Positions 35,561 to 44,267 of a stretch of DNA of 64,000 nt are shown piece after piece; position 1 is the first letter of the stretch; each line of letters begins with the position of its first letter. Under the pieces are notes generated by a model. The model saw only the letters and a program-made list of their open reading frames with translations. It was not told the DNA's origin and ran no database searches. This DNA comes from Lacrimispora sp. 210928-DFI.3.58 (lineage in GTDB: Bacteria > Bacillota > Clostridia > Lachnospirales > Lachnospiraceae), in assembly GCF_020554865.1 (NCBI RefSeq), contig NZ_JAJCIC010000020.1, positions 19,409-83,408 of the forward strand, read 5' to 3'. The position numbers were made by a program, and so were the translations under genes.

Positions 35561-36211
35561 ATGATAAAAGCAGTATTATTTGACTGTGACGGAGTGCTGT
35601 TAAATAGCGAGAAAATTTATTTGGAAAGTGTCTGCTGTTACTTAAAGAACCTTGGCAGGGAGACGCAGTGGGAAACGCTTGCTTACCTTGTGGGGGCCGA
35701 TATACAGGCTATTACCGTACAGCTCAAAAAAGATTTCCAGTTGGAGGAGCTGTCCGATGAAGAAGTGATCAAGGGGCAGCGGCAGATATTCAATGAGCGT
35801 TTCTACGGCTCACCTCTTACGCCTATGGAAGGGCTGGTTCCCCTTCTGGAAACGCTCCGGGACAGCGGGATAACCCTGGGCGTGGTATCTTCTTCCGGGC
35901 AGGATTATGTGGAATATGTATTGAAGCAGCTGAATATAGGGGAGTATTTTCAGCTATACATAGGGCGGGAAGCAGCGGAACGCTCGAAGCCGTGTCCCGA
36001 CCTGTATCTGGAAGCCCTGAGGCGGCTGGGACTGACGCCTGCTGAGGCAGTGATCGTCGAGGATTCCTTTAACGGGATCAAAGCCGGAAAGGCGGCCGGC
36101 TGCCATGTCATCGCCTACACAGGTTCCGGGATCAGACAGGATATAACAGGAGCTGATCAGGTCATTGACTCCTACGGAGATTTCCCTGTGGAAGAACTGA
36201 TAAAAAAGTAA
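35561..36211 (+). CDS. HAD-family sugar phosphatase or phosphoglucomutase-like protein
   Basis: A 216-residue HAD superfamily hydrolase. DCDGVLLNSE carries the nucleophile Asp8 and acid/base Asp10; VVSSSGQDYVEY is motif II; K in ERSKPCPDLYLEAL is motif III; VIVEDSFNGIKAGKAAG is motif IV. The cap resembles beta-phosphoglucomutase. It begins 10 bp after the SgcQ-like gene and is probably the last step of the sugar pathway in this operon. Confidence 0.8.
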   Translation: MIKAVLFDCDGVLLNSEKIYLESVCCYLKNLGRETQWETLAYLVGADIQAITVQLKKDFQLEELSDEEVIKGQRQIFNERFYGSPLTPMEGLVPLLETLRDSGITLGVVSSSGQDYVEYVLKQLNIGEYFQLYIGREAAERSKPCPDLYLEALRRLGLTPAEAVIVEDSFNGIKAGKAAGCHVIAYTGSGIRQDITGADQVIDSYGDFPVEELIKK

Positions 36212-36222
36212 GATAGTATGAA

Positions 36223-36273
36223 GGCAGGTACAAGAACTCACGATATGGTCTTTTGTACCTGCCATTCTTTTTT
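36223..36273 (+). terminator. Terminator of the PTS operon
   Basis: GGCAGGTACAA and TTGTACCTGCC form an exact 11-bp stem, followed by ATTCTTTTTT. Confidence 0.85.
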
Positions 36274-36346
36274 GATGATAATAGAGGCATTTTAGATAGC
36301 AGCGTCTCTTCTCCGTCCAAAATAATACCTTGCCTGGAAATATCCC

Positions 36347-37120
36347 CTATTCATACAAAAACCGAACATAATCATACACTTCCTGAAAATCAATCTCACA
36401 GTCCCCATCCCATATATTTACAGGGATCTTTGCGTCGAATCCGTAGATCATGAGATAATTGTCATGCTCGAAATCGTATACAATGACATTTCTCTTGTCC
36501 GGATCGACCATCCAGTATTCCCGGACTCCGGCATTCATATATTTATTCAGCTTAATGACCATATCCTTCTTCCGGGTAGAGGGGGACAATATCTCTATCA
36601 CAAGATCCGGCGCTCCGTAAATGCAGCGCTTGATCACCTTATCCCTGTCGCACACAACAACAATGTCCGGCTGTACCATGGTACGGTCATCGCAGTCCAG
36701 CTGAACATCAACAGGAGATACAATGGGAAGGCAGCGGCCTTTCTCTGCAGTGACATATGCCAGCAGCTTGGCATAAAGCAGACCGATAAGCAGCTGATGG
36801 ACAGAGGCGGGGGCTGACATGTCATAGATAACGCCATCGATCAGTTCCACCCTCCGTTCATCCGGAATCTGATCGTAATCCTCCAGCGTATACTCCCCCT
36901 GGCGCTTGGTGGTATAAACAGGCTTGCCTTCTTCCGCACGGGCATGCTCTGTCTTTTCAAAAATACGTTCCAGCGCAATCAGCGTATCGTACCGGGGCGC
37001 AGAAGTGACCCCGCTGAAAATTTTCTGGACCGTTCCCAGGGGAACGCCTGACAAATGGGAAATCTGCTCGTATGTATACCCCAATTCCTTCTTCCTGGCT
37101 TTCATTTCCTCTAATGTCAT
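36347..37120 (-). CDS. XRE helix-turn-helix fused to a Uma2-family nuclease-like domain
   Basis: A 257-residue two-domain protein. Residues 1-60 are an XRE helix-turn-helix (YTYEQISHLSGVPLGTVQKIFSG). Residues about 80-250 are a Uma2 domain of the PD-(D/E)xK nuclease fold, with ELIDGVIYDM, VQPDIVVVCDRDKV, and PDLVIEILSPSTRKKDMVIKLNKY, which hold the usual D, E and K positions. Uma2 proteins are common, with unproved function; the DNA-binding fusion could be a regulator or a guarded nuclease. No toxin-antitoxin partner is adjacent. Confidence 0.8.
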   Translation of the reverse strand: MTLEEMKARKKELGYTYEQISHLSGVPLGTVQKIFSGVTSAPRYDTLIALERIFEKTEHARAEEGKPVYTTKRQGEYTLEDYDQIPDERRVELIDGVIYDMSAPASVHQLLIGLLYAKLLAYVTAEKGRCLPIVSPVDVQLDCDDRTMVQPDIVVVCDRDKVIKRCIYGAPDLVIEILSPSTRKKDMVIKLNKYMNAGVREYWMVDPDKRNVIVYDFEHDNYLMIYGFDAKIPVNIWDGDCEIDFQEVYDYVRFLYE

Positions 37121-37275
37121 AAAAGCTTCCTTCCTTCATTTCTTCTGCTCTTATATTCTGCTCTTATACTACAGCAAAAAGTGTCGGAGGTCAACCGTTT
37201 TTATTCCATTTATGGAAATATAGCGGTTATTTTCATCAGGACTGCGAAACCCGTTTTTGGTCTTTTCAGTATATT

Positions 37276-37312
37276 TAGCAAAATAAAAGGGCTGCCAAAA
37301 AACGGCAGCCCT
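37276..37312 (-). terminator. Terminator of the amino acid ABC importer genes
   Basis: AGGGCTGCC pairs with GGCAGCCCT around a loop of seven; on the minus strand TTTTATTTTG follows. Confidence 0.8.
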
Positions 37313-37341
37313 GATATGGTCTGTATAGGATCTGTATTCTT

Positions 37342-38091
37342 CTACAACACCTTACTGAGAAATGTCTTAAGCCTCTCATTCTTCGGATTTCCAAAAAACT
37401 CCTCCGGAGCAGCCTCCTCCATAAAGTAGCCCTCATCCATGAACATCACCCTGGTAGCCACTTCCTTTGCAAAGCCCATCTCGTGGGTGACGACCACCAT
37501 GGTCATCTTTTCCTCTGCCAGGTCGCGCATAACGCTTAACACCTCACCTACCATCTCCGGGTCAAGGGCGGAGGTGGGCTCGTCAAAGAGCATCACGTCC
37601 GGCTTCATGCACAAGGCACGGACAATGGCGATTCGCTGCTTCTGGCCGCCGGAGAGCTGGCTGGGATAGGCGTGGGCCCTGTCTGCAAGGCCTACTCTCT
37701 CCAGGAGGGCCATTGCCTGGGCTTTGGCCTCCTCCTGGCTCTTTCCCTGGAGCTTCACTGGGGCGATCGTCAGGTTCTTTAAGATATCCATGTGGGGAAA
37801 CAGGTTAAACTGCTGGAACACCATGCCCATTTTCTGGCGGTGCTTATCAATATCTGTCTTCTTGTCCGTGATATCGATGCCCTCAAAGAAAATATGTCCC
37901 TCCGTGGGCTCCTCCAGACGGTTTAGGCAGCGCAGGAAGGTACTCTTTCCTGAGCCGGAGGGTCCTACCACAAATACGACATCTCCCTTGTAGATATCCA
38001 CGTCAATGCCCTTTAACACATGAACATTTCCAAAGCTTTTTCCCAGGCCCTGGACATGGATCAAGGGCTCCTCATGTAAATTACCGCTCAT
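37342..38091 (-). CDS. Polar amino acid ABC importer, ATPase
   Basis: A 249-residue ATPase of the GlnQ/HisP group. [13 protein letters not shown] is Walker [16 protein letters not shown] the signature, [20 protein letters not shown]alker B, with the His switch in [10 protein letters not shown]. It overlaps the permease gene by 11 bp. It powers uptake by the adjacent permease and binding protein. The substrate within polar amino acids is not resolved. Confidence 0.92.
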   Translation of the reverse strand: MSGNLHEEPLIHVQGLGKSFGNVHVLKGIDVDIYKGDVVFVVGPSGSGKSTFLRCLNRLEEPTEGHIFFEGIDITDKKTDIDKHRQKMGMVFQQFNLFPHMDILKNLTIAPVKLQGKSQEEAKAQAMALLERVGLADRAHAYPSQLSGGQKQRIAIVRALCMKPDVMLFDEPTSALDPEMVGEVLSVMRDLAEEKMTMVVVTHEMGFAKEVATRVMFMDEGYFMEEAAPEEFFGNPKNERLKTFLSKVL

Positions 38092-38773
38092 TCTGCCTCA
38101 GCCTCCTCTCCAGAATCTGTATCAGCTTTGTAAATACCATAACGATCACAAGATAGATCAGCGCCACCGCGATGAGCGGCATAAATGCGCTGTAGGTCCT
38201 GCTTCGGATAATGTCTCCGCCCTTTGTCAGATCCTGTATGGCTATGTAACCGGATACGGAGGTTTCCTTTAACAGGGAAATGAACTCATTGCACAGGGTC
38301 GGCAGTACGGTCTTAAATGCCTGTGGCATGATGATGTACCACATGGTCTGTGTATAGTTAAAGCCCAGGCTCCGTCCGGCCTCCATTTGTCCCGGATCAA
38401 TGGACATGATGCCGCTTCGGAAGATCTCCGCCACATAAGCACCGGAGTTGATTCCAAAGGCCATGGTCGCCACAAGCACCTTGTCGATCCTGGCGCTTCC
38501 AAATACGACAAAGTAGATAATAAGAAGCTGTACCACCACGGGTGTACCGCGGATAACCGTAAGGTATACCTGACAGATCGCATTTAATATCTTCAGTTTA
38601 CCGGTTTTGTCGTGGGTAGAACGCACCATGCCCACCAAAAAGCCCAGGACAATACCCATGAGCCCGGCAAACAAGGTGATGGTCAAAGTCGTCTTCAACC
38701 CTTCCGTCAGATAACGCCAGCGGTTGTCAGACACAAAATTCAGATAAAGTGCATCTGTAAAGGTAGTCCACAT
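38081..38773 (-). CDS. Polar amino acid ABC importer, permease
   Basis: A 230-residue HEQR-type permease with five to six membrane helices. [22 protein letters not shown] begins the transport domain, and [35 protein letters not shown] (outline: EAGRSLGF then IMPQAFK) is the EAA loop that docks with the ATPase. It probably works as a homodimer. Confidence 0.92.
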   Translation of the reverse strand: MWTTFTDALYLNFVSDNRWRYLTEGLKTTLTITLFAGLMGIVLGFLVGMVRSTHDKTGKLKILNAICQVYLTVIRGTPVVVQLLIIYFVVFGSARIDKVLVATMAFGINSGAYVAEIFRSGIMSIDPGQMEAGRSLGFNYTQTMWYIIMPQAFKTVLPTLCNEFISLLKETSVSGYIAIQDLTKGGDIIRSRTYSAFMPLIAVALIYLVIVMVFTKLIQILERRLRQNER

Positions 38774-38898
38774 ACTTATTATCCTCTGCTCTTTCTTAAA
38801 AATACAGCTGCCCAGGTGCAGGAACAGTCGATCCCTATTTCTGCAGCCTGCGGCAGCTCATTGTGACGCTGTACCAGGGGCGGTACAGCAGCTCCTGT

Positions 38899-39750
38899 TT
38901 ACTCAGCCTTGATGTACTTTGCTACGATCTCGTCCAGAGTTCCATTCTCATCTAAGGTCTTTAATGCAGCGTTGATCTTATCTAACAGCTCAGTATTGCC
39001 CTTCTTTACTGCAATCGCATATTCCTCCTCAGTAAATGCCTCGTCAAGGAGCTTGATGCCCTCTGTCTCGGAAACAAAGGTCTTAGCCGGCTCGCCGTCG
39101 ATCACAACAGCATCGATCTTGCCCTGGCTTAATGCCTGAACAGCCTCAAAGCCCTTGTTGTAACGCTCAACAGTGGTTCCCTCTGCCTCCAGGTCAGATA
39201 CATAGATATCGCCTGTGGTGCCCAGCTGTACGCCTACTATAACGCCTGCCAGATCATCCGGGCCTGCGATCTCGCTGTCTTCCTTTACAATGATCATCTG
39301 AGAAGCCTTTGCATAGGTATCAGAGAAATCAACAGACTGCTTGCGGTCCTCTGTCACTGTCATACCGGCCAGACCCATATCTGCCTTTCCGGAAACGATC
39401 TCAGGGATAATGGAATCAAATGCGATATCTTCGATCTCCAGCTCCATGCCCAGCTCCTCTGCGATCGCTGCAGCGATCTCAGCATCAATACCTACAATGC
39501 TGTCTCCGTCATGATACTCATAAGGCGGGAACTCTGCATTGGTAGCCATGATCAGAACGCCGCCTGCGGCCTCTGTCTCTGCTGCTTCTGTCTCCTCAGC
39601 CTCTGTGCTTGTGTCCTCCGCACTTTCAGCTGCCTCTGTTGCCGCTGCCTCTGTCTGTGCCGCTGTGGTCTCCTTAGAAGAACCGCCGCAGGCTGTCAGG
39701 GAAGCTGCCATCATTGCTGCCATTGCGAATGCCAATGCTTTCTTTTTCAT
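38899..39750 (-). CDS. Polar amino acid-binding lipoprotein
   Basis: A 283-residue lipoprotein. The signal MKKKALAFAMAAMMAASLTAC ends with the lipobox LTAC. An acidic Thr/Ala/Glu linker is followed by the solute-binding fold (NAEFPPYEY, GIDAEIAAAIAEELG, ADMGLAGMTVTEDRKQSVDFSD). The start was moved to the Met of MKKKALAF because GGAGGAAATC precedes it. It heads the three-gene importer. Confidence 0.9.
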   Translation of the reverse strand: MKKKALAFAMAAMMAASLTACGGSSKETTAAQTEAAATEAAESAEDTSTEAEETEAAETEAAGGVLIMATNAEFPPYEYHDGDSIVGIDAEIAAAIAEELGMELEIEDIAFDSIIPEIVSGKADMGLAGMTVTEDRKQSVDFSDTYAKASQMIIVKEDSEIAGPDDLAGVIVGVQLGTTGDIYVSDLEAEGTTVERYNKGFEAVQALSQGKIDAVVIDGEPAKTFVSETEGIKLLDEAFTEEEYAIAVKKGNTELLDKINAALKTLDENGTLDEIVAKYIKAE

Positions 39751-39889
39751 GATTTCCTCCATTCTGTGCGCGCCCTTTGACGTATCGCACACTTACTCTC
39801 CTCTTTTCTTTTATGCATTTTAATGCATAACTATAAAAATTAGTAACGCTTAATATTATAAAGCATTTTTCACTTTTCGCAAGAGGAAA

Positions 39890-39936
39890 TTAGGGGAATC
39901 CGCCTCATTTTTTGTATTTCCGGCGGATTCCCCTAA
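39890..39936 (-). terminator. Strong hairpin downstream of folD
   Basis: Fifteen base pairs, TTAGGGGAATCCGCC with GGCGGATTCCCCTAA, around a 17-nt loop. The T-run on the minus strand is short (TTTCC), so it may stop transcription only in part. It is the boundary between folD and the importer genes. Confidence 0.65.
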
Positions 39937-39970
39937 AAAAGCAGGCAGCAGAACGCATTTTTATGAAATA

Positions 39971-40813
39971 TTATCCCCTGCTCCGCAATGCTGCCTGCAC
40001 CAGATGCTTTGCCAGCACAGCGGTGGTAACAGCTCCCACTCCCCCTGGAACAGGGGTGGCCATAGCGGCAGTTTCCTCAATGGAAGCAAAATCTACATCC
40101 CCGCACAGCTTTCCATTCTCGTCCACATTGATGCCCACATCAATGACAACGGCATCCTTGCCCACATATTCTGCGTCCAGCATTTTTGCCCGTCCGGCCG
40201 CTGCCACCAGGATCTCTGCATGCCGGCAGGTCCCCTTCAGATCCGCTGTCCTCGTATGGCAGATGGTGACAGTAGCATTTTCCCCCAAAAGCAGCATGGA
40301 CAAGGGCCTGCCCACCACCATGCTGCGGCCCACGATGGATACCCTCTTTCCGGTAATGGGGATATCATAGGCCTTTAACACCTCTACCACGGCCTCCGCC
40401 GTGCAGGGCGCAAAGCCCGTCTTGTCTCCTGCAAAGACCTTGGCGATATTGACCGGTGAAATGCCGTCCAGATCCTTTTCAGGATGGATCATGGTCTCAA
40501 TATCCTTCTCACAGATCTGCTTTGGCAGGGGACGCAGAAGCAGGATTCCCGCCACCTCCTCATCATCGTTGATAGCGGAAAATGCCTCCTTAAAGGCAGC
40601 GTCTCCGATGTCCTCCGGAAATACATAGGACTGGACGCGCAGCCCAAAGCTCTCCATCTTTTTTACTGCCCCGCGCTCATAGGACAGGTCGTCAGGCCGC
40701 TCTCCCACCCGGACGATCGCCAGCTTCGGTGCCGGGCCCTCAAACCCTGCCAGCATTTCCTCCACCTGTGCCTTGATTGCCGCCGACACTGCGGCTCCCT
40801 TTAAACTCTCCAT
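39971..40813 (-). CDS. folD: FolD-like methylene-THF dehydrogenase, divergent at the cyclohydrolase site
   Basis: A 280-residue enzyme of the FolD family, which oxidises methylene-THF and normally also hydrolyses methenyl-THF. KDLDGISPVNIAKVFAG, VGRSMVVGRPLSMLLL and TPVPGGVGAVTTAVLA are family features. The catalytic Tyr is present (Y45), but the Lys four residues on is Ala (YERGAVKK), and PCTPxG reads PCTAEA. Family knowledge links that Lys to cyclohydrolase catalysis, so this protein may be dehydrogenase only. A separate FchA is encoded 6 kb away. Confidence 0.85.
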   Translation of the reverse strand: MESLKGAAVSAAIKAQVEEMLAGFEGPAPKLAIVRVGERPDDLSYERGAVKKMESFGLRVQSYVFPEDIGDAAFKEAFSAINDDEEVAGILLLRPLPKQICEKDIETMIHPEKDLDGISPVNIAKVFAGDKTGFAPCTAEAVVEVLKAYDIPITGKRVSIVGRSMVVGRPLSMLLLGENATVTICHTRTADLKGTCRHAEILVAAAGRAKMLDAEYVGKDAVVIDVGINVDENGKLCGDVDFASIEETAAMATPVPGGVGAVTTAVLAKHLVQAALRSRG

Positions 40814-40908
40814 ATTCTCTTCCTTTCCCTTTCATGCCAAACATGCTCTGTCTCCGATTATACACCGGATCTCCCCATATATCCAGAATATCCTTCCGAA
40901 ACCCAAAA

Positions 40909-40935
40909 CAGGCAGGCGAAAAAAACGCCTGCCTG
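40909..40935 (-). terminator. Terminator after the aminotransferase gene
   Basis: CAGGCAGGCG and CGCCTGCCTG pair around a run of A; on the minus strand TTTTGGGTTT follows. It separates the aminotransferase transcript from folD. Confidence 0.7.
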
Positions 40936-40960
40936 CAGATCGATCCTATCAATTGTGCGC

Positions 40961-42157
40961 TTAGAACTCCAGTCCGTACTCTTCCTTCACAAACTTCTCC
41001 AGTACCGGGAAGCTGCGCAGAACCTTCTCTGTGTCAATGCAGTATGCCATACGGAAGTAGCCAGGGCAGCCAAAGTTGTCGCCCGGTACCAGGATCAGGT
41101 CATACTTCTTTGCCTTCATGCAGAATGCATTGGCATCCTCCTCCAGAGCCTTCGGGAAGATGTAGAAGGTGCCTCCGGGTTTTACTACCGTGAAGCCGAT
41201 CTTCTTTAACTCATCGTAGATCAGGTTCATGTTTGTCTCGTAAACAGACAGGTCGCTGGTCTTATCCAGCACCTTTGCCACTGCTAACTGGATGCTGGAG
41301 GCCGGGCAGTTATGACCTGTACCGCGGCTGATCTGGCCGCACATAACAGCGATGATGTCAGCGTCCGTGCACTTCGGATTCACAGCAATATAGCCGATAC
41401 GCTCACCGGGAAGGCTTAAGCTCTTTGAGAAGGAGTAGCAGGAAATACTGTTGTCATAATATTTTGTCACGTAAGGCGCATCTGCTCCTTTGAATACGAT
41501 CTCACGGTATGGCTCGTCACTGATCAGGAAAATATCGTGGCCGTACTCCTCCTGTTTCTTTCTCATGATATCTGCCATCTTCTTAACTGTCTCTGTTGTC
41601 AGAGCAATGCCGGATGGGTTGTTTGGCGTATTTACCAGAACAGCTGCCACCTTGTCTGTGAGCATCTCCTCAAATGCCTCCACATTGATCTGGAAGTTCT
41701 CTGTGTTGGCAGGGACCACCTTCAGCACAGCGCCTGTCAGGTCGATGTATGGATGGTATTCCGGGAAGAACGGAGCGAAGGTAAGGATCTCATCGCCAGG
41801 CTTAGACACGCAGCGCACCGCATGTGCAATGGCGCCTGCCGCACCGCTTGTCATGAAGATGTGCTTTGTCTCATAATTCATGCCGAAACGCTTATTTAAG
41901 CTCTCTGCAACCGCTGTGCGGACGCTCTCGATACCCAGGGACGGGCTGTAGCCGTGGATCGCCACCGGATTCTCTGTCTGCAGCATGGAGATCAGCTCCT
42001 CTGTGAACTCCGGAGCACATGGAACACTGGGATTGCCCAGAGTATAGTCAAATACGTTCTCGTATCCGATCTCCTTGCCTCTTGCCGTAGCATATTCGCT
42101 TAATTCGCGGATGATGGACTTTCCGCCCAGCATGCCCTTGTATAATTCGTTGATCAT
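40961..42157 (-). CDS. PLP-dependent class I aminotransferase
   Basis: A 398-residue fold type I aminotransferase, probably for aromatic, aspartate or related amino acids. Features are GNPSVPCAPEF, the ASGAAGAIAHAV-like segment TSGAAGAIAHAV, NTPNNPSGIALT, ISDEPYREIVF and the PLP Lys in YSFSKSLSLPGERIGY. AAAGGAG precedes the ATG. It follows the 2-hydroxyacid dehydrogenase gene on the same strand after a 290-bp spacer that carries a tandem repeat. Confidence 0.9.
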   Translation of the reverse strand: MINELYKGMLGGKSIIRELSEYATARGKEIGYENVFDYTLGNPSVPCAPEFTEELISMLQTENPVAIHGYSPSLGIESVRTAVAESLNKRFGMNYETKHIFMTSGAAGAIAHAVRCVSKPGDEILTFAPFFPEYHPYIDLTGAVLKVVPANTENFQINVEAFEEMLTDKVAAVLVNTPNNPSGIALTTETVKKMADIMRKKQEEYGHDIFLISDEPYREIVFKGADAPYVTKYYDNSISCYSFSKSLSLPGERIGYIAVNPKCTDADIIAVMCGQISRGTGHNCPASSIQLAVAKVLDKTSDLSVYETNMNLIYDELKKIGFTVVKPGGTFYIFPKALEEDANAFCMKAKKYDLILVPGDNFGCPGYFRMAYCIDTEKVLRSFPVLEKFVKEEYGLEF

Positions 42158-42175
42158 TTGCCTTTTCTCCTTTTC

Positions 42176-42400
42176 TTTACTATGAAAGTCCTGCCGCCGA
42201 CAGGCGGCATGTATTCAGGTATGCCAAATGCGCCCACCAGACTTTTATGGTGTAGTAGTGCGTCCGCTGCTGGGCGCATGTAGGTTTACTATGAAAGTCC
42301 CGCCGCCGAATAGGCGGCTTGTATTCAGGTATGCCCCATGCGCCCTTCAGGTTTTCATGATGTGATGGCGCGTCCGCTGCCAGGCGTATATGGGTTTTGT
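42176..42400 (-). ncRNA. Tandem ~113-nt structured repeat before the aminotransferase gene
   Basis: Units 42176-42288 and 42289-42400 are direct repeats sharing ACTATGAAAGTCC, GCCGCCGA, TGTATTCAGGTATGCC, ATGCGCCC and GCGTCCGCTGC. Each unit can form a GCCGCC/GGCGGC hairpin and a longer stem of ATGCGCC with GGCG(C or T)AT enclosing a small hairpin. In that small hairpin CACCA/TGGTG in unit 1 becomes CTTCA/TGATG in unit 2, with one compensating C-G to T-A pair. The rest of the 42158-42447 gap shows no gene. Confidence 0.6.
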
Positions 42401-42447
42401 CTTAAAACTCTGTTCTGACAGGGGGCATAACGGTTCAGTGACTCACA

Positions 42448-43440
42448 TTACCAGGGATTTACAATGTGTTCCGGCTTTTCCCCTGCTGCCACCTTTGCAA
42501 AGTCAGACCAAACCATCTCGTAGCCTCTGCGGAAGGAGGATGCCGTAATACCGCCGATGTGGCAGCTCAGTATGAACTTATCTGCGCCCTCGCCCATTGC
42601 CTGAAGCAGTTCATTGTCCTTCTGTACGGGCTCGCCTGCAATGGTGTCCAGGCCCGCACCTGCCAGTTTTCCGCTCTTTACAGCCTCTGCCAGAGCGGCA
42701 CTGTCTACCAGCTCCCCTCTCGATGTATTTACAAGATAAGCTCCCTGCTTCATTTTGTCAAGGAATTCTTTTCCAACCATATTAGCTGTCTGCGGGGTAA
42801 CGGGAAGATGGAGGCTCACAATGTCGCTGACAGCCAGAAGTTCATCCATCGGCTTATACTCTGCCCCGTATTCCTTCTCCTTTTCTTCGGAGGCTCTGAA
42901 AATATCATAGTAGTAGGTCTTTGCCCCAAAGGCCTTTAACAGCCTCGCTGTTTCCTTTGCAATGTCTCCAAAGCCCAGCAGGCCTACCGTGCAGTCACCG
43001 ATCTCCTTTAAGCTGCCGGCCTTCATGTAGCCCTCCTTCACCTCGATCTGGCTGCCTTCGCGGACGCTGCGGTCACCGTAGCATACCTGGCGCAGAAGAC
43101 CCAGCATCAGAAGGATGGCCTGCTCTGCCACTGCCAGAGCGTTCATCCCCTTGCAGTTGCACACATAGATGTGCTTTTCCTTTGCGGCCTCCACATCGAT
43201 GAAGTTAAAGCCGACTCCCTCAGAGTGGATGATCTTTAAGTTCGGCATGCCCTCCATCACAGTTCTGGACACGCCCGACATAGCGTCCACTAAGATCATT
43301 TCTGCATCAGCTGCCACCTTTAAGATCTCCTCGTCCGGTGTTCCCGGCATCACGCGGACAACCTCGGTATTGCGGTACAGTTCTGTATCCGGTGAGTATT
43401 TTTCCAGACGGCCCGGACGGCCAATTACTAAAAGCTTCAT
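42448..43440 (-). CDS. D-2-hydroxyacid dehydrogenase
   Basis: A 330-residue NAD-dependent enzyme. The Rossmann motif is LLGFGDIAKETARLL; NTSRGELVD carries the catalytic Arg; IAGEP the Glu; and CHIGGITASSF the catalytic His. The start MKLLVIGRPG was chosen because GGAGGGG precedes it. It is 16 bp after the B3/4-domain gene, so the two are cotranscribed from the MerR-type promoter. Reduction of a 2-keto acid is likely; the acid is not known. Confidence 0.85.
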   Translation of the reverse strand: MKLLVIGRPGRLEKYSPDTELYRNTEVVRVMPGTPDEEILKVAADAEMILVDAMSGVSRTVMEGMPNLKIIHSEGVGFNFIDVEAAKEKHIYVCNCKGMNALAVAEQAILLMLGLLRQVCYGDRSVREGSQIEVKEGYMKAGSLKEIGDCTVGLLGFGDIAKETARLLKAFGAKTYYYDIFRASEEKEKEYGAEYKPMDELLAVSDIVSLHLPVTPQTANMVGKEFLDKMKQGAYLVNTSRGELVDSAALAEAVKSGKLAGAGLDTIAGEPVQKDNELLQAMGEGADKFILSCHIGGITASSFRRGYEMVWSDFAKVAAGEKPEHIVNPW

Positions 43441-43456
43441 GTTATTTCCCCTCCTA

Positions 43457-44164
43457 TTATTCAAACTCAAATACATTATGCTCTGCTGTAAGGAAGTCAA
43501 ATTCTGCCTTGCAGCCAAATTCCTTCTCAATGAATTTTGCCAGCTCATCCCTGGCAGCCAGGATCTTTCCGTCATTCTTTCCTAAAAAGCCGTCAATGGG
43601 GAAAAATACGTCCTTTGTGTCCTCCGTGATCTTCCCGTCATCGCTCTGCCGCCAGATCCAGCGCCTTGTCTTTACTGTGTGACTGCTCACATACACTAAC
43701 TCCCCGGCTCCCGGCTTTTCTGCCTCTGTCTCTCCCAGCGGAAGGAAGGTGTCCTCCTCCACGGAGAAACGTACTTCCAGGTCCCCATCCAGCTTTCCGA
43801 TGTCATGGGCTCCCATGGGAAGGACATATTTTAAGGAAAATGCATTTCCCAGGTCCACAATGCTGTTGATCTCCGGCAGTGCATGGCCCTTCTGGACACG
43901 TTTTCCCAGAGCCTCAATGGAGCACATGAATTTATTCGGATTCATGCCCAGCGTATAAAAGGCCTCCCTGTAAGGCAGGATGTCTCCGTCCTCCTTTAAA
44001 TTCACCTCTGCCTTGCGTGCCTTAAAGGACTCCTCCTGCTCCCTCAGCATCTGAGTGATGCTCTCTGCCCTGCGGCTGTTGTCGATCCCTCTTGCCGCTA
44101 CGATTCCAAAACAGGCATCCGGCAGTTTTTCAAATACCTGACTGTCAATGATAAATCTTACCAT
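43457..44164 (-). CDS. B3/4-domain protein (PheT B3/B4-like)
   Basis: A 235-residue protein with the B3/4 fold found in the editing part of phenylalanyl-tRNA synthetase beta and in stand-alone proteins of unknown role. Visible segments are FGIVAARGIDNS, NPNKFMCSIEALGKRVQKG, LPEINSIVDLGNAFSLKYVLPMGAHDI and a C-terminal FFPIDGFLGKND. The start MVRFIIDS was chosen from ribosome-site spacing. First gene after the MerR-type promoter. Amino acid binding or deacylation of mischarged tRNA are both possible. Confidence 0.75.
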   Translation of the reverse strand: MVRFIIDSQVFEKLPDACFGIVAARGIDNSRRAESITQMLREQEESFKARKAEVNLKEDGDILPYREAFYTLGMNPNKFMCSIEALGKRVQKGHALPEINSIVDLGNAFSLKYVLPMGAHDIGKLDGDLEVRFSVEEDTFLPLGETEAEKPGAGELVYVSSHTVKTRRWIWRQSDDGKITEDTKDVFFPIDGFLGKNDGKILAARDELAKFIEKEFGCKAEFDFLTAEHNVFEFE

Positions 44165-44220
44165 GCTTCTCATCCTTTCCATACGGTCTATTCCAGTGTT
44201 ACTACTTTTTATTACTTTAA

Positions 44221-44251
44221 AGCATAAACTCTCCAGTAACTGGAGAGTCAA
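44221..44251 (-). promoter_or_regulatory. MerR-type promoter and operator 1
   Basis: On the minus strand TTGACT, 19-bp spacer, TATGCT. The spacer region is occupied by ACTCTCCAGT, a single base, ACTGGAGAGT (perfect 10-bp arms, 44228-44248). The long spacer with a central dyad is the hallmark of MerR-controlled promoters. It faces the B3/4 and dehydrogenase genes and lies just after merR. Confidence 0.85.
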
Positions 44252-44267
44252 CAGAAAATATTGCTTT

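Noticed and set aside
42176-42400. Glycine tandem riboswitch
   Set aside because: The repeats do not carry the glycine aptamer core motifs.
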